A stretch of DNA of 64,000 nucleotides from an uncultured Methanobrevibacter sp. (GTDB lineage Archaea; Methanobacteriota; Methanobacteria; Methanobacteriales; Methanobacteriaceae), in NCBI GenBank assembly GCA_900314635.1, contig OMVY01000001.1, positions 1-64,000 of the forward strand. The letters run 5' to 3'. The position numbers and the translations under genes are program-made. A model generated the notes under the pieces. It was not told the DNA's origin. It did not search any database and saw only the letters and a program-made list of their open reading frames with translations. This document shows, piece after piece, positions 36,996 through 46,422 of the stretch; the first letter of the stretch is position 1, and each line of letters begins with the position of its first letter.

Positions 36996-37919
36996 TCATT
37001 CATATCTATGAGTAATCAAATTCCTCAAGATAGCCATTCTGACAGGAATAGCATTAGCTGCCTGTTCGAAATACTTGTTGTATTCTGTATTGTCAACATC
37101 ATAGTCTATCTCATCAACCCTAGGCAGAGGGTGCATAACAATCAGTTCCCTGCCATGAAGAAGATCCTTGTTAATCAGATATGCTCCTTTTATTTTTTCA
37201 TACTCTTCAATGTCCGGGAAACGCTCTTTTTGAATTCTGGTTACATATAATACATCCACATGATCGATGACTTCCTTTAAATCATCGGTTTCAGTATATT
37301 TGATATTGTTATTTTCAAGGTCGTGCAATGTTTCTTTAGGCATTCTAAGTTCCTTTGGAGATATGAATGTCATTTTAACATCATACATACCCAGCGCATA
37401 TGCAAGAGAGTGTACAGTACGGCCGTATTTCAAATCCCCGATAAGCGCTATGTTCAATCCATCGATTTTTCCGAAATGCTTCCTTATTGTGTACAAGTCG
37501 AGCAGTGTCTGTGTTGGATGCTGGCCTGCACCATCTCCTGCGTTAATTACAGGAATATCCACGATGTCTGTTATGAAACGGGAGACCCCTTCCAGATCAT
37601 GTCTTATTACAAGGGCGTCGCAGTATGCTTCAAACATTTTAGCAGTATCCGCTATGCTTTCACCTTTTGCAACGGATGAGCTTGTGGCAGGTCCAAGACT
37701 TATGCATTCTCCTCCAAGTCTCTTCATAGAGGTTTCAAAGGATAGTCTTGTTCTTGTAGACGGTTCAAAAAAGAGCAATCCGAGTATTTTGCCTTCAAGT
37801 TCAAGAGATTTCTCGCGAGAATTTGCAATATCTTCGAGTTTGCTTGCTTCATCTAAAATAAACTCGATATCATCTTTTGTGAAGTCTTTTAATGATATTA
37901 CATTATTAAGTTTGAAAAT
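36996..37919 (-). CDS. pyrB: Aspartate carbamoyltransferase catalytic chain, apparent ATT start
   Basis: PyrB makes carbamoyl-aspartate in pyrimidine synthesis. It has [20 protein letters not shown] (carbamoyl-phosphate site), [28 protein letters not shown], and [16 protein letters not shown]. Using only ATG, GTG or TTG, the frame opens at 37778 and would lack about 47 conserved residues. The frame continues upstream through [20 protein letters not shown], normal for the family, to an ATT at 37919 with GGGAG seven bases before it. An ATT start gives 307 residues, the usual catalytic-chain length. A base error in an ATG is the alternative. The regulatory chain PyrI gene is not next to it. Confidence 0.85.
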   Translation of the reverse strand: MFKLNNVISLKDFTKDDIEFILDEASKLEDIANSREKSLELEGKILGLLFFEPSTRTRLSFETSMKRLGGECISLGPATSSSVAKGESIADTAKMFEAYCDALVIRHDLEGVSRFITDIVDIPVINAGDGAGQHPTQTLLDLYTIRKHFGKIDGLNIALIGDLKYGRTVHSLAYALGMYDVKMTFISPKELRMPKETLHDLENNNIKYTETDDLKEVIDHVDVLYVTRIQKERFPDIEEYEKIKGAYLINKDLLHGRELIVMHPLPRVDEIDYDVDNTEYNKYFEQAANAIPVRMAILRNLITHRYE

Positions 37920-38150
37920 AATTACACTCCCTTAAAATTTCTTTCTATCTTTTTATTTATTCATATTGTTTAATAAATTTAATTAAAATTTTTAAAGCAA
38001 GCTTTTTTTTTAAAAAAGAATTTTTCATATAATGAAATATTTTTTTATATTGAGCCAATATCTTCCCTTATTTTATTAAATTTATGTTTTTTGAAATTTA
38101 GTTTAAGTGGTTTTTTTTAAGTGGATTTTTCTTTATTTTTTTTTAAGCGC

Positions 38151-38645
38151 CTATTTCTTTATTTTATTATTTATTTCATTTGTAAAATGTTCAATGCGTT
38201 CCATTTTTATTTCAGGAATCCTGTCCTTGTTTTTCCATTTTTTAATGATCCTTTTTGTCTTCTGGCGAGTTATGTAACTGCCTTCATTAGGATTCAGTTC
38301 TCCTCCAAATGTATCTGCAATGAATGCCGCTTCCACAATATCCTCTCCAAAGGAATTCATCAGATATTTTTCACCCTTGGTTTCACTCAAGCAGGATAAG
38401 TAAAGGCCGTAATTGATTCCTTTCAATGTCTTTGAGTTTCGTGATACATAGGATTTGATTGAGGACTGTATCCTGCCGCTGTGAATGGATCCTCCGATAA
38501 TGATGAAATCGTACTTTAAAAGGCAGGCGTCCTTTGCTTTGGATATAGGTATTGTTATGACTTCGCCTTTGAGTTTGGAAGCTATTATTTTAGCTATTTT
38601 ACGGCTTGTTCCTGTAGTAGTTCCATATATTATCGCGGTTTTCAT
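38151..38645 (-). CDS. Flavodoxin-domain protein
   Basis: This 164-residue protein has the flavodoxin-like FMN phosphate loop at the N-terminus (IIYGTTTGTSRKIAKIIA) and YDFIIIGGSIHSGRIQSSI near 49, as in HemG-like and other single-domain flavodoxins. The C-terminal 40 residues are Lys/Arg-rich (RQKTKRIIKKWKNKDRIP). Methanogens use such proteins as electron carriers or menaquinone-independent oxidoreductases; the partner is not evident. GTGAAAAC precedes the ATG. Confidence 0.85.
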   Translation of the reverse strand: MKTAIIYGTTTGTSRKIAKIIASKLKGEVITIPISKAKDACLLKYDFIIIGGSIHSGRIQSSIKSYVSRNSKTLKGINYGLYLSCLSETKGEKYLMNSFGEDIVEAAFIADTFGGELNPNEGSYITRQKTKRIIKKWKNKDRIPEIKMERIEHFTNEINNKIKK

Positions 38646-38809
38646 GTTTTCACATATTAAATAGCAGATGCTTTTTAAATATTTGGTGGTTTTTTAGAAT
38701 ATCATGTCGTTTTTTAAAGCTCTAGTGGTTTTTTAGAATATCTGCTGGTTTTTTTAAATATCTAGTAGTTTTTTTAAATCACTTCTTAACACTTTAGTAA
38801 AAAAAAGAA

Positions 38810-39595
38810 TCAATCTTCCCTTATCAATTTATTAGACAATGTTCCAATGCCTTCTATTTTTATATCAACAGTTCCATCTGCAGTTATTGGCCCAACTCCT
38901 GGAGGAGTTCCAGTAGCTATCACATCACCTGCTTTTAATGTCATGACATTTGACATGTAGCTTAGAAGCTCGAATGGTGAGAAGATCATGTTTGAAATAT
39001 TGGAATCCTGTCTTCTTTCACCATTTACAAATGATTGGATCTTCTTATCCTCTGGAATAAATTCATTTTCGATAACCGGCCCTATCGGACAGAAGGTATC
39101 ATAGCTTTTTGATCTTGTCCACTGGTCATCGTATTCCTGAAGGTCTCTTGCTGTTATATCATTCACGATTGTATAGCCGAATATGTAATCTGCGGCTTCA
39201 TCAACTGAAACTCTCCTGCAGTCCTTTCCAATCACAACTCCAAGCTCCGCTTCGTAATCAACCTGTTTTGATTCAGGAGGATTGACAATGTTTTCATCAG
39301 GGCCGATGACAGCTGACGGCGGCTTTATGAATATGATTGGATGGTCTGGAAGAGTCATTTCCAGCTCATCTGCATGGTCTTTGTAATTAAGGCCGACACA
39401 GACTACTTTTGATGGATCGACAGGCTTTGTTATTTCAATATCATCTACTGGGTGAGATTTGACAGTATCCTCCTCGATTTTATCATTGTCTGCATTGAAA
39501 TAGTCCAGGATGTCTCCTTGAAGTTCAATAACCTTCTCTTCACTCAGATATCCCGTTTTTATTTCATCATTGTGTTTAAATCTTAAAAATTTCAT
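38810..39595 (-). CDS. Fumarylacetoacetate hydrolase-family protein
   Basis: This 261-residue protein has an N-terminal small domain (FKHNDEIKTGYLSEE) and a FAH-type catalytic domain: VCVGLNYKDHADE near 65, IFIKPPSAVIGP near 86, VDYEAELGVVIG near 111 with the metal-binding Glu pair, GYTIVNDITARDLQ near 144, and IATGTPPGVGP near the end. Members hydrolyse or decarboxylate beta-keto acids such as oxaloacetate or acylpyruvates. The archaeal substrate is not known. It is 54 bases downstream of hisG on the same strand, but no histidine role is implied. Confidence 0.88.
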   Translation of the reverse strand: MKFLRFKHNDEIKTGYLSEEKVIELQGDILDYFNADNDKIEEDTVKSHPVDDIEITKPVDPSKVVCVGLNYKDHADELEMTLPDHPIIFIKPPSAVIGPDENIVNPPESKQVDYEAELGVVIGKDCRRVSVDEAADYIFGYTIVNDITARDLQEYDDQWTRSKSYDTFCPIGPVIENEFIPEDKKIQSFVNGERRQDSNISNMIFSPFELLSYMSNVMTLKAGDVIATGTPPGVGPITADGTVDIKIEGIGTLSNKLIRED

Positions 39596-39649
39596 GTTTC
39601 GGCCTTTTTTTAGATTATATAAAAGTTCATATTTTTAAAAAGAATATAA

Positions 39650-40510
39650 TTAAATAATCCTCTCTATTGGAACTATTAAAATATCTCGAGCTCCAGCATT
39701 CTTCAGTCTGTTTACAAGCTCGAATACCTCCTCTTCATCAACCACAGCCTGAACGGCAACAGTCGCTTCGGATGAAAGCACTTCAGATACTGTAGGTCCG
39801 CTCATCGCTGGCATTACCTTTTGAACATCGCAGAGTTTATCCTTTGCAACATTCATCATTACCAGCTTCTTCCTGTCAGCTTCAATAACCCCTTCGATGC
39901 TTGTGTTTACCGCTTCAACAAGATTTGTCTTGGTTTTCAATGAATCCTTGTTTGAAATAAGCTTGATTGAGCTTTCAAGTATCACATCAACCACTTTCAA
40001 ATGATTCATGTTCAATGTGGTTCCTGTGCTGGTCAAATCAGTTATGGCATCAGCTATTCCAATGAATGGAGCTATTTCTGTTGAACCTGTCAATTTGACT
40101 ATTTTTATATTCAGGCCATTCTCTTTGAGGTATTTTCTTGTCAGATTTGGAAATTCAGTAGCTATTGTCATTCCATCCTTCAAATCCTCTTTGGAATTTA
40201 TTTTTGAATCCTCTGGAGATGCAAGCACGAGTTTGGTATGGCCGAATTCCAAGTCTGAAAGTATTTCAACTTCCGCATCGGCTTCCCGAATCAGGTCAAG
40301 GCCTGAAATTCCCATATCGCATACTCCTTCTTCAACGAATTCTGGAATGTCTGCTGCACGGGCAAACATCACATCTATGTTCTTGTTGTAAGTGGAAGCG
40401 AACAGTTTTCTATTGGTCGCATTTTTAAGTCCAAGTCCGGCTTTTTCCAATATATTCACAGCCGGATCACTGATTCTGCCTTTTGAAGGTACGGCAATTG
40501 TAAGTTTCAT
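39650..40510 (-). CDS. hisG: ATP phosphoribosyltransferase, long form
   Basis: HisG catalyses the first step of histidine synthesis, joining ATP and PRPP. The 286-residue protein is the long form: residues about 1-205 are the catalytic domain with IAVPSKGRISDP, EEGVCDMGISGLDLIRE near 61-77 and IADAITDLTSTGTTL near 151-165 (the PRPP-binding element), and about 210-285 is the HisG_C regulatory domain that binds histidine (MMNVAKDKLCDVQKVMPAM). Long HisG works as a hexamer without HisZ. CGTGATAAC precedes the ATG. Confidence 0.93.
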   Translation of the reverse strand: MKLTIAVPSKGRISDPAVNILEKAGLGLKNATNRKLFASTYNKNIDVMFARAADIPEFVEEGVCDMGISGLDLIREADAEVEILSDLEFGHTKLVLASPEDSKINSKEDLKDGMTIATEFPNLTRKYLKENGLNIKIVKLTGSTEIAPFIGIADAITDLTSTGTTLNMNHLKVVDVILESSIKLISNKDSLKTKTNLVEAVNTSIEGVIEADRKKLVMMNVAKDKLCDVQKVMPAMSGPTVSEVLSSEATVAVQAVVDEEEVFELVNRLKNAGARDILIVPIERII

Positions 40511-41035
40511 GTTATCACGTTATAAATGTTAAATTTTAATTTTTAAAAGATGATTATACTATTTTATTATATTTGATTTAATATAAAACATTTGTTTAAT
40601 ATGATTTTAAAATTCTTTAAATAAATCGACAATTATCAATGATTATTTTTCACAAGAATATCTGCTTAAAACACTCCATTTATCCCAATACTTGATTAAA
40701 TTTTTAGGTATAACTAAATTAGATTTTATAATTCTTATTTTTATTATTAACAAGTATTTTTTATTATTTTTAATAAATAAAAGAGTATTACTATTATACA
40801 TTATAAACAATGATAAATATTACTTAATAATTTATTTAATTGATTTTAATCGATTTTCATAGAAAAGTTTAAATATTAATTATTTATTAAATAATAATAC
40901 TTATAGATAAGTTTATTCGACGATTCAATCTTTGATTAAAAACCTTGATTGATTAAATCGTTTTGAATATTTATTTTAATAAAACCTTAATTTTAGTTAT
41001 ATTCTATAAGATAATTTAATGGAGAATTGATAATC
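40511..41035. promoter_or_regulatory. AT-rich promoter region of the histone gene
   Basis: There is no gene in this 525-base spacer between divergently read hisG and the histone. A TATA-like AAAGTTTAAATATT at about 40864-40877 lies 160 bases before the histone start; a start of transcription some 25 bases after it would leave a long leader. GGAG at 41021 is the histone ribosome site. Confidence 0.35.
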
Positions 41036-41242
41036 ATGGCAAGAATACCTATTGCTCCTGTTGGAAGAATCATAAAGGAATCCGGTGCTGAGAGAGTAAG
41101 TGAAGATGCTAAGGTGGCTTTGGAAGCATACTTGGAAGAAAAGGCTGAAGAAGTATCCAGAGAATCTATCAAATTGGCAGCTCTTGCAAAACGCAAAACC
41201 GTAAAAGCTGAAGATATTGAACTTGCTATTAAAAACTTATAA
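41036..41242 (+). CDS. Archaeal histone (HMf family)
   Basis: This 68-residue protein is a minimal histone fold. It opens with ARIPIAPVGRIIKESGAERV, the first helix and DNA-contacting Pro/Arg positions of HMf-type histones, then DAKVALEAYLEEKAEEVSRE as the long middle helix, and ends with AKRKTVKAEDIELAIKNL. It binds and wraps DNA as dimers and longer stacks. Upstream in-frame TTG codons exist, but GGAGAATTGATAATC sets the ATG at 41036. Its separate promoter fits high expression. Confidence 0.96.
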   Translation: MARIPIAPVGRIIKESGAERVSEDAKVALEAYLEEKAEEVSRESIKLAALAKRKTVKAEDIELAIKNL

Positions 41243-41478
41243 TTTATATTTAAATTATTTCCATTGTTTTAAATTAGAAATTAAATAATTTCTTTTTAAA
41301 ACTTCTTTTTACTTGTTAATTAGTATTACCCTATTTTAAATATCTGATTTTCACACTTTTTTAAAATTAAAAATTTTCACTATTTTTTTACACAATATTT
41401 AAATTAATTCAATTAAAATATAATATTGTAATGCTTATAAATCAAAAACTATTTAATACTTGATTGATTGGTGATTAA

Positions 41479-42801
41479 ATGCAGGAAGACATATTAATTA
41501 AAAATGCAAAAATTTTAAATCCTTTGGGAAATGGTCAATGCGAAGAGAAAAAAGCTTCAGTTTTAATCAGCGAAGGCAAGATAGCTGAAATTTCAGAAGA
41601 TATTGAAAATGCTGATGCAGAAAAAATCATTGACGCACAAGACAAGATCCTGATGCCTGGACTTGTAAACACTCACACTCATATTTCAATGTCACTCTTC
41701 AGGGGACTGGCTGACGATCTGGCTCTTGACAGCTGGCTGAATGACCACATATGGCCGATGGAGGCTCACCTTACAAAGGAATACACATATATTGGAGCTC
41801 TTCTCGGTGCGATTGAAATGATTAAATCAGGAACCACCACTTTTTCCGACATGTACTTCTACATGGATGGAGTAGCTCAAGCTGTGGAGGAATCCGGTAT
41901 CAGATCAGTTCTTTCATATGGAATGATTGATTTTGGAGACGCCGAGAAGCGTGAAAACGAGTTCAAGGAAAACATTTCCCTGATTAAGAATTTCAACAAC
42001 ACCGCTGATGGCAGAATAACCACAATGTTCGGTCCACACTCAGTCTACACAGCATCAGTTGACCTCCTTGAGAGAGTCAGAAAGGAAGCAGATAAATACA
42101 ATGTTGGAATCCATATTCATATGAACGAAACCCAGAAGGAAATTAATGACTGCATGGAAGAACATGATAATAAAAGACCCTTCGAGCTATTAGATAGCAT
42201 CGACTTCTTAGGCGATGATGTTGTTGCCGCTCACGGTGTATGGTTAGGGGAAAATGAGATAAACTTGATAAAAGAGAATGATGTCAAGATTTCACACAAC
42301 CCATGCAGTAACATGAAGCTGGCTTCAGGTGCTGCTCCAACAGGTAAATTATTATCTGAAGGAATATGTGTCGGACTTGGTACCGACGGCGCCTCTTCCA
42401 ACAACAACCTCGATATGTTTGATGAGATGAAATTTGCAGCCCTTCTTGCGAAGGTTTCCAGTTTGAATCCTGAGCTTTTAAGCGCAAACGAGGTAATAAA
42501 CATGGCAACATTCAACGGTGCAAAGGCTTTGGGAATCAATGCAGGATCCATTGAAGTTGGAAAGGCAGCTGATTTGATATTAGTTGATGCGAAAGCTCCA
42601 AATATGACTCCTCAAAGCGGAATACTTGCATCCAACCTTGTCTATGCAGCTAATGGTTCAAATGTGGATACTACAATTGTAAATGGTCAGGTACTGATGG
42701 AAAACAGAGAGCTCACCCTTTTAGATGAGGAAGAAGTTCTTGAGAAGGCCGTTCAAGCAATTGGTGAAATGAAAGAGCTCAGAGCCCAGGATGTTGAATA
42801 G
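41479..42801 (+). CDS. mtaD: MTA/SAH/5'-deoxyadenosine deaminase
   Basis: This zinc amidohydrolase of 440 residues deaminates 5'-methylthioadenosine, S-adenosylhomocysteine or 5'-deoxyadenosine. In methanogens the related DadD enzyme serves radical SAM by-product removal. Landmarks are MPGLVNTHTHISMSLFRG near 58 (HxH), HIHMNETQKE near 211, VVAAHGVWL near 250, SHNPCSNMKLASG near 273, and LGTDGASSNNNLDMF near 301 (metal Asp). All ligands are present. GGTGATTAA precedes the ATG. Confidence 0.92.
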   Translation: MQEDILIKNAKILNPLGNGQCEEKKASVLISEGKIAEISEDIENADAEKIIDAQDKILMPGLVNTHTHISMSLFRGLADDLALDSWLNDHIWPMEAHLTKEYTYIGALLGAIEMIKSGTTTFSDMYFYMDGVAQAVEESGIRSVLSYGMIDFGDAEKRENEFKENISLIKNFNNTADGRITTMFGPHSVYTASVDLLERVRKEADKYNVGIHIHMNETQKEINDCMEEHDNKRPFELLDSIDFLGDDVVAAHGVWLGENEINLIKENDVKISHNPCSNMKLASGAAPTGKLLSEGICVGLGTDGASSNNNLDMFDEMKFAALLAKVSSLNPELLSANEVINMATFNGAKALGINAGSIEVGKAADLILVDAKAPNMTPQSGILASNLVYAANGSNVDTTIVNGQVLMENRELTLLDEEEVLEKAVQAIGEMKELRAQDVE

Positions 42802-42812
42802 TTTTTGTTTTA

Positions 42813-42900
42813 AATAGCTTTTTAGCTATTATTTTTTCTATTTCTTTTAATTATTTTTAGCTATTATTTTTTTATTTTTTTGCTTTTTTTATTATTTAGA
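42813..42900 (+). terminator. AATAGCT-TTTT-AGCTATT hairpin followed by T-runs
   Basis: A perfect 7-bp stem (42813-42819 with 42824-42830) lies 12 bases after the mtaD stop and is followed by several runs of six to eight T. This is the clearest transcription end in the window and shares its stem sequence with those at 19250 and 46920. Confidence 0.7.
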
Positions 42901-43183
42901 TTATATAACTATTTTAAGAGTTGAATCTATAATTATTCAAAAATCACTTTAATAAAAATAGTATTCATAGTATTAAAATTATTTATTTCAAATCCAGTTA
43001 AATCTTGAAATTAATAATGTTTTTTAAGGTCAGATTTTTGATTGCATAGTATTATAAATATGTGGTCAGATTTTAAAGCTATGTAAAAAAAGGATGGAAA
43101 AATAAGTTTTATTGTAAAGGATTGTTAAAATACATGGAGATTACTTTTATTCTAAAAAAATAAACACCAAATTATACCGGTTA
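42901..43183. other. AT-rich convergent spacer, nothing recognised
   Basis: Together with the preceding terminator, this spacer covers 382 bases between mtaD (plus) and hepT (minus). The word GGTCAGATTTT occurs twice (43029 and 43063). I see no coding frame with a ribosome site and no structured RNA. Confidence 0.5.
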
Positions 43184-43516
43184 TTATATTAATAATAACA
43201 TTTCTTTTAATTCTGGAAGTTCTTCGGTTATAGTATGCCATAACACTTCAAATTCAATATGTTCATATTGGTGAGCAGCAAAGTTTCTCATGCCTTTGAT
43301 TTTTCTCCATGGAATGTTGTCATGGCTTTCCTTAAATTCATCAGACAATCTAGAAACATATTCTCCAATTTGAAGAATGCACATGCTTGTAGATAACTGA
43401 AAAGATTTGGATGATTTGAATAGTAAATAATCCCTTTCATATTCATCTAATAAACTCTCAGCAATGTCGCAGTATTCAATAATCTTTTGAATATATAGGG
43501 CATCATTGTTTTTCAT
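43184..43516 (-). CDS. hepT: HepT-type toxin of HepT/MntA system (DUF86)
   Basis: HepT is the HEPN-domain ribonuclease of a toxin-antitoxin pair. The 110-residue helical protein carries RNFAAHQY near residues 82-89, the Rx4HxY active-site motif of HEPN nucleases, so it should be functional unless modified. MntA-type antitoxins polyadenylate the Tyr of this motif in other systems. The gene starts inside the end of mntA with a 14-base overlap, and GGAG nine bases upstream sets its ATG. Confidence 0.87.
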   Translation of the reverse strand: MKNNDALYIQKIIEYCDIAESLLDEYERDYLLFKSSKSFQLSTSMCILQIGEYVSRLSDEFKESHDNIPWRKIKGMRNFAAHQYEHIEFEVLWHTITEELPELKEMLLLI

Positions 43517-43799
43517 AAATTAGAACTCCATCTTTTTTAATTATTGCTAAAAAGGATTTATCTTCAATTCCTGTTGATACAACATCAACATGGCAGTGAA
43601 AAATATCTTCCAGGTCTTGAACAAATCCAATGTAATCCAATAATCCTTTTATATCTCCACGATCGATGAAAAAATCTAAATCACTATCCTCGCTTGCTTC
43701 ACCACGAGCATAAGATCCGAATAGGCTCATGCTATCAACGCCATACTCCTGGGCAATTGGAATAGCTTTCTGTTTAATTTCTTCAATGGTATAAATCAT
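43503..43799 (-). CDS. mntA: MntA-type nucleotidyltransferase antitoxin
   Basis: This 98-residue minimal nucleotidyltransferase has FGSYARGEASEDSDLDFFID near residues 28-47, which is the GSx10DxD motif of antitoxin adenylyltransferases with both metal Asp residues. It probably neutralises the downstream HepT by transferring AMP to it. An in-frame GTG at 43808 belongs to the ribosome-site sequence GTGATTTTCATG; I use the ATG at 43799. The system is bicistronic, in the order antitoxin then toxin. Confidence 0.87.
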   Translation of the reverse strand: MIYTIEEIKQKAIPIAQEYGVDSMSLFGSYARGEASEDSDLDFFIDRGDIKGLLDYIGFVQDLEDIFHCHVDVVSTGIEDKSFLAIIKKDGVLIYEKQ

Positions 43800-44135
43800 G
43801 AAAATCACCTATAGTAATAATTATTATTATATTCATCTATAATAAATCCTTTGAAAATTCTAAAAATATTATTCACACAAATAGATTATTCTAACTACTA
43901 ATACATTAGTTGCTCGTTTCAATCCATCATTATATTTTTAAAGCAAGAATGGTTTCTTAATATTATTAATAATTTTTAATAGTTGTCATAGTAAACATTA
44001 TATATTTTGAGATTCAAAATTTATTTTATAATAATAGAACTAGATTATTAATAAATGCTTAGATTTAGCTATTTACTTATTAATATGATATTTTTATTTT
44101 AGAGATGGATATAATTTTTGAGAGAGGAGATTGAC
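43800..44135. other. Divergent promoter spacer, AT-rich
   Basis: This 336-base spacer lies between mntA (minus) and the aldo/keto reductase (plus). A TATA-like ACATTATATATTTTG at about 43993-44007 faces the reductase. No gene or structured element was seen. Confidence 0.4.
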
Positions 44136-45266
44136 ATGACTAGAATAGCATTTGGAATGATGAGACTGCCACTTTTTGATGAGGAAGATCAAACAAGCGT
44201 TGATTTTAAACACGTGGACAGGATGGTCGAGCTCTGTATGGAAAAAGGAGTGAACTTCTTTGACAGCGCCTACCCATACCACTTCGGTGAAAGTGAAAAA
44301 GCCATAAAAAGAGCTGTTGTGGAAAGATACCCACGAGATTCATACATAGTATCAGATAAATTCCCTACAATGATCATTCAGGAAGAATCACAACTTCAGC
44401 CTATTTTTGACGAACAATTGGAGAGAACAGGACTTGACTACTTCGACTACTATATGGTTCACAATGTAAGCGAGTTTTCACAGCACGGCTGGAAGGACAT
44501 TGATTCATTTTCATTCTGCAAAAGGATGAAGGATGAAGGCAAGATTAAAAAACTGGGACTCTCTTCACATGCACAACCTAAGGAGCTGGATGAGATTTTA
44601 AATGACCACCCTGAGATGGAGTTCATACTGCTTCAGCTCAACTATCTCGACTGGGAGAATGAAAGCATACAATCCAAAGGCGTATACGAAGTCGCACGCA
44701 AGCACAATCTTCCTATTTTTGTAATGGAGCCTTTAAAAGGAGGTATTCTGGCAAATGTGCCTCCTGAAGCTGAAAAGCTCATGAGAGACTGCAACGGTCA
44801 GTCTCCTGTTGTATGGGCCCTTAGATATTTCATGGGTCTTGAAGGTGTTGAAGTTGTTTTAAGCGGTGCAAGCACATACGAGCAGCTGGAAGAGAATATT
44901 GGAATATTTGAAACTGCAGAGCCTTTGAACGATGAGGAGATGGAGGTAATAAAACAGGTCGTTGAAATCATCAACAACAACATAGCTGTAGACTGCACAA
45001 AATGCAATTACTGTCTTGACTACTGCCCTACCGATATAAACATTCCTAAACTGTTTGAGTTTTACAACAGCGACAATATCATCGGAGTTGAGGACTGGAC
45101 ACCTGTTGGAAATGCATACATAAACTATGCAAGGACAGGCCATCCTATTGCATCAGACTGCATTGAATGCGAGGCTTGTGTGAATGAATGTCCACAGCAC
45201 CTGCCTATTCCTGACCTGCTTCAGGATGTTGCAAAACACTTTGAAACTCCAAACAACGGATTTTAA
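44136..45266 (+). CDS. Aldo/keto reductase with two C-terminal 4Fe-4S motifs
   Basis: The 376-residue protein has an aldo/keto reductase barrel (1-280): FDSAYPYHFGESEKAI near 39 with Asp and Tyr, SDKFPT with the Lys, and YYMVHN with the active-site His. After it comes CTKCNYCLDYCPTDINIP near 286 and CIECEACVNECPQHLPIP near 342, two ferredoxin-type Cx2Cx2Cx3CP sites. Such proteins are common in strict anaerobes and probably exchange electrons with a ferredoxin; the substrate is unknown. The frame extends to TTG at 44118, but AGAGAGGAG marks the ATG at 44136. Confidence 0.9.
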   Translation: MTRIAFGMMRLPLFDEEDQTSVDFKHVDRMVELCMEKGVNFFDSAYPYHFGESEKAIKRAVVERYPRDSYIVSDKFPTMIIQEESQLQPIFDEQLERTGLDYFDYYMVHNVSEFSQHGWKDIDSFSFCKRMKDEGKIKKLGLSSHAQPKELDEILNDHPEMEFILLQLNYLDWENESIQSKGVYEVARKHNLPIFVMEPLKGGILANVPPEAEKLMRDCNGQSPVVWALRYFMGLEGVEVVLSGASTYEQLEENIGIFETAEPLNDEEMEVIKQVVEIINNNIAVDCTKCNYCLDYCPTDINIPKLFEFYNSDNIIGVEDWTPVGNAYINYARTGHPIASDCIECEACVNECPQHLPIPDLLQDVAKHFETPNNGF

Positions 45267-45286
45267 ATTTAATGCTTTTTTTAAGA

Positions 45287-45320
45287 GGAAACAATTTTTG
45301 TTTCCATTTATTTTTCATTT
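45287..45320 (+). terminator. GGAAAC-GTTTCC hairpin and T-rich tail
   Basis: A 6-bp stem (45287-45292 with 45300-45305), a 7-base loop and a T-rich tail lie about 20 bases after the aldo/keto reductase stop. It looks like a transcription end. Confidence 0.55.
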
Positions 45321-45499
45321 ACATTTTTTTAACTATTTTTCTCGAATTTTTAAAATTTTAAAATTTTTCACATCTTGTTTTCTGCACTTTGGCACTCGAT
45401 TTTCGCATCTTGGTAAAAGTCATGATTAGCCATTTATATGTATTTTAACCAAGTAATATTATCTGACAAGTAAAATTCAAAAAATAATTGGTGATTATC

Positions 45500-45778
45500 A
45501 TGAGCGAATATATTTATGAAAAAGCAGAAAAAAGAGCAAATGAGAAAATTGATTTTTTCAAGCATTTATACAGTTATCTGGTGGTAAACTTCATTCTTTT
45601 TGCACTCAATTTCCTGACATCTCCAAATGACTGGTGGTTCATGTGGGTATCATTTTTCTGGGGCATAGGTCTCTTTTCCCATTTTGTAAGAGTCTTCATA
45701 ATTGATGATAAACTTTTAAAGAGCTACCGCGAAAGAATGGTTGAAAAAGAGGTGGAAAACATTAGAAAAAATTATTAG
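45500..45778 (+). CDS. 2TM domain protein
   Basis: This 92-residue membrane protein fits the 2TM domain family: a charged N-terminal helix (YEKAEKRANEKIDFFKHL), a first transmembrane segment (YLVVNFILFALNFL), a short loop rich in aromatic residues (NDWWFMWVSFFWG), a second segment, and a charged tail. In bacteria such proteins occur beside LytTR regulators, and a LytTR gene follows here. GGTGATTATC sets the ATG at 45500 over in-frame upstream codons. Confidence 0.82.
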   Translation: MSEYIYEKAEKRANEKIDFFKHLYSYLVVNFILFALNFLTSPNDWWFMWVSFFWGIGLFSHFVRVFIIDDKLLKSYRERMVEKEVENIRKNY

Positions 45779-45859
45779 ATTCTTTTCATATAGTTTTAAT
45801 CAAGTTAATAATCTTATGTTTAGTTTGATTTGTTTTTTAATTATGACAAGGTTGTTTTT

Positions 45860-46321
45860 ATGAAGGTTCAGTTGTTTGTATCAAAGGATCTAGAAGAATC
45901 CCATGCTGAAATTTACACGGATATATTGACAGACAATATTCAAAAGGCCATGGTTCTTCTTGAAGACGAAGATATGGAAGGAAATATAGATGGTAAGAAC
46001 TCTATTTTAGCTGTAAAAAAAGGCAAGGATATTGTTATTTTGGAATTTGATGATATTTACATGTTCAGAGTAGAAGACAAGCAATTAAAGGTTTTCACTG
46101 AAAAAAGCGAATATCTGCTTAAAAAACCTTTATATCAAATCGAAGATGATCTGGATTCAAATTTTGTCCGCATCTCCAAGTCAACTATTGTAAATATGAG
46201 AAAAATAGAGCGTGTCGCCCCAAGCTTGAAGGGAATGATGTTTATCAGCTTGAAAAACGGCTTGAAGGACAATATTTCAAGAAAATATCTGCCGGATTTT
46301 AAAAATGCTTTGGGGTTATAG
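45860..46321 (+). CDS. LytTR-family DNA-binding regulator
   Basis: The 153-residue protein has a short N-terminal region (1-50) and a LytTR DNA-binding domain (about 55-150): DIYMFRVEDKQLKVFTEKSE, NFVRISKSTIVNMRKIERV and SLKNGLKDNISRKYLPDFK. LytTR domains bind direct repeats in promoters and are rare in archaea. The next gene encodes a DUF3021 membrane protein, and this LytTR/DUF3021 pairing is a known Gram-positive arrangement in which the membrane protein restrains the regulator. The gene is therefore a good candidate for transfer from rumen or gut Firmicutes. Start is the ATG behind AAGGTTGTTTTT. Confidence 0.85.
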   Translation: MKVQLFVSKDLEESHAEIYTDILTDNIQKAMVLLEDEDMEGNIDGKNSILAVKKGKDIVILEFDDIYMFRVEDKQLKVFTEKSEYLLKKPLYQIEDDLDSNFVRISKSTIVNMRKIERVAPSLKGMMFISLKNGLKDNISRKYLPDFKNALGL

Positions 46322-46422
46322 GAAATTTGCTTGAATGTTTAGAAAATTTATTGAGATATTTTGTTGTTTAATTAGTAAGAAATTGATATAATTTTATTGG
46401 TTTTGTTTAAAAAGGTGGTTTT

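Noticed and set aside
37008-37935. Long plus-strand frames over pyrB
   Set aside because: pyrB on the minus strand is unmistakable, and these frames have no ribosome site or recognisable motif.
43917-43945. GTTTCAATCC word resembling the end of many archaeal CRISPR repeats
   Set aside because: It occurs once here, with no second copy at spacer distance and no cas genes.
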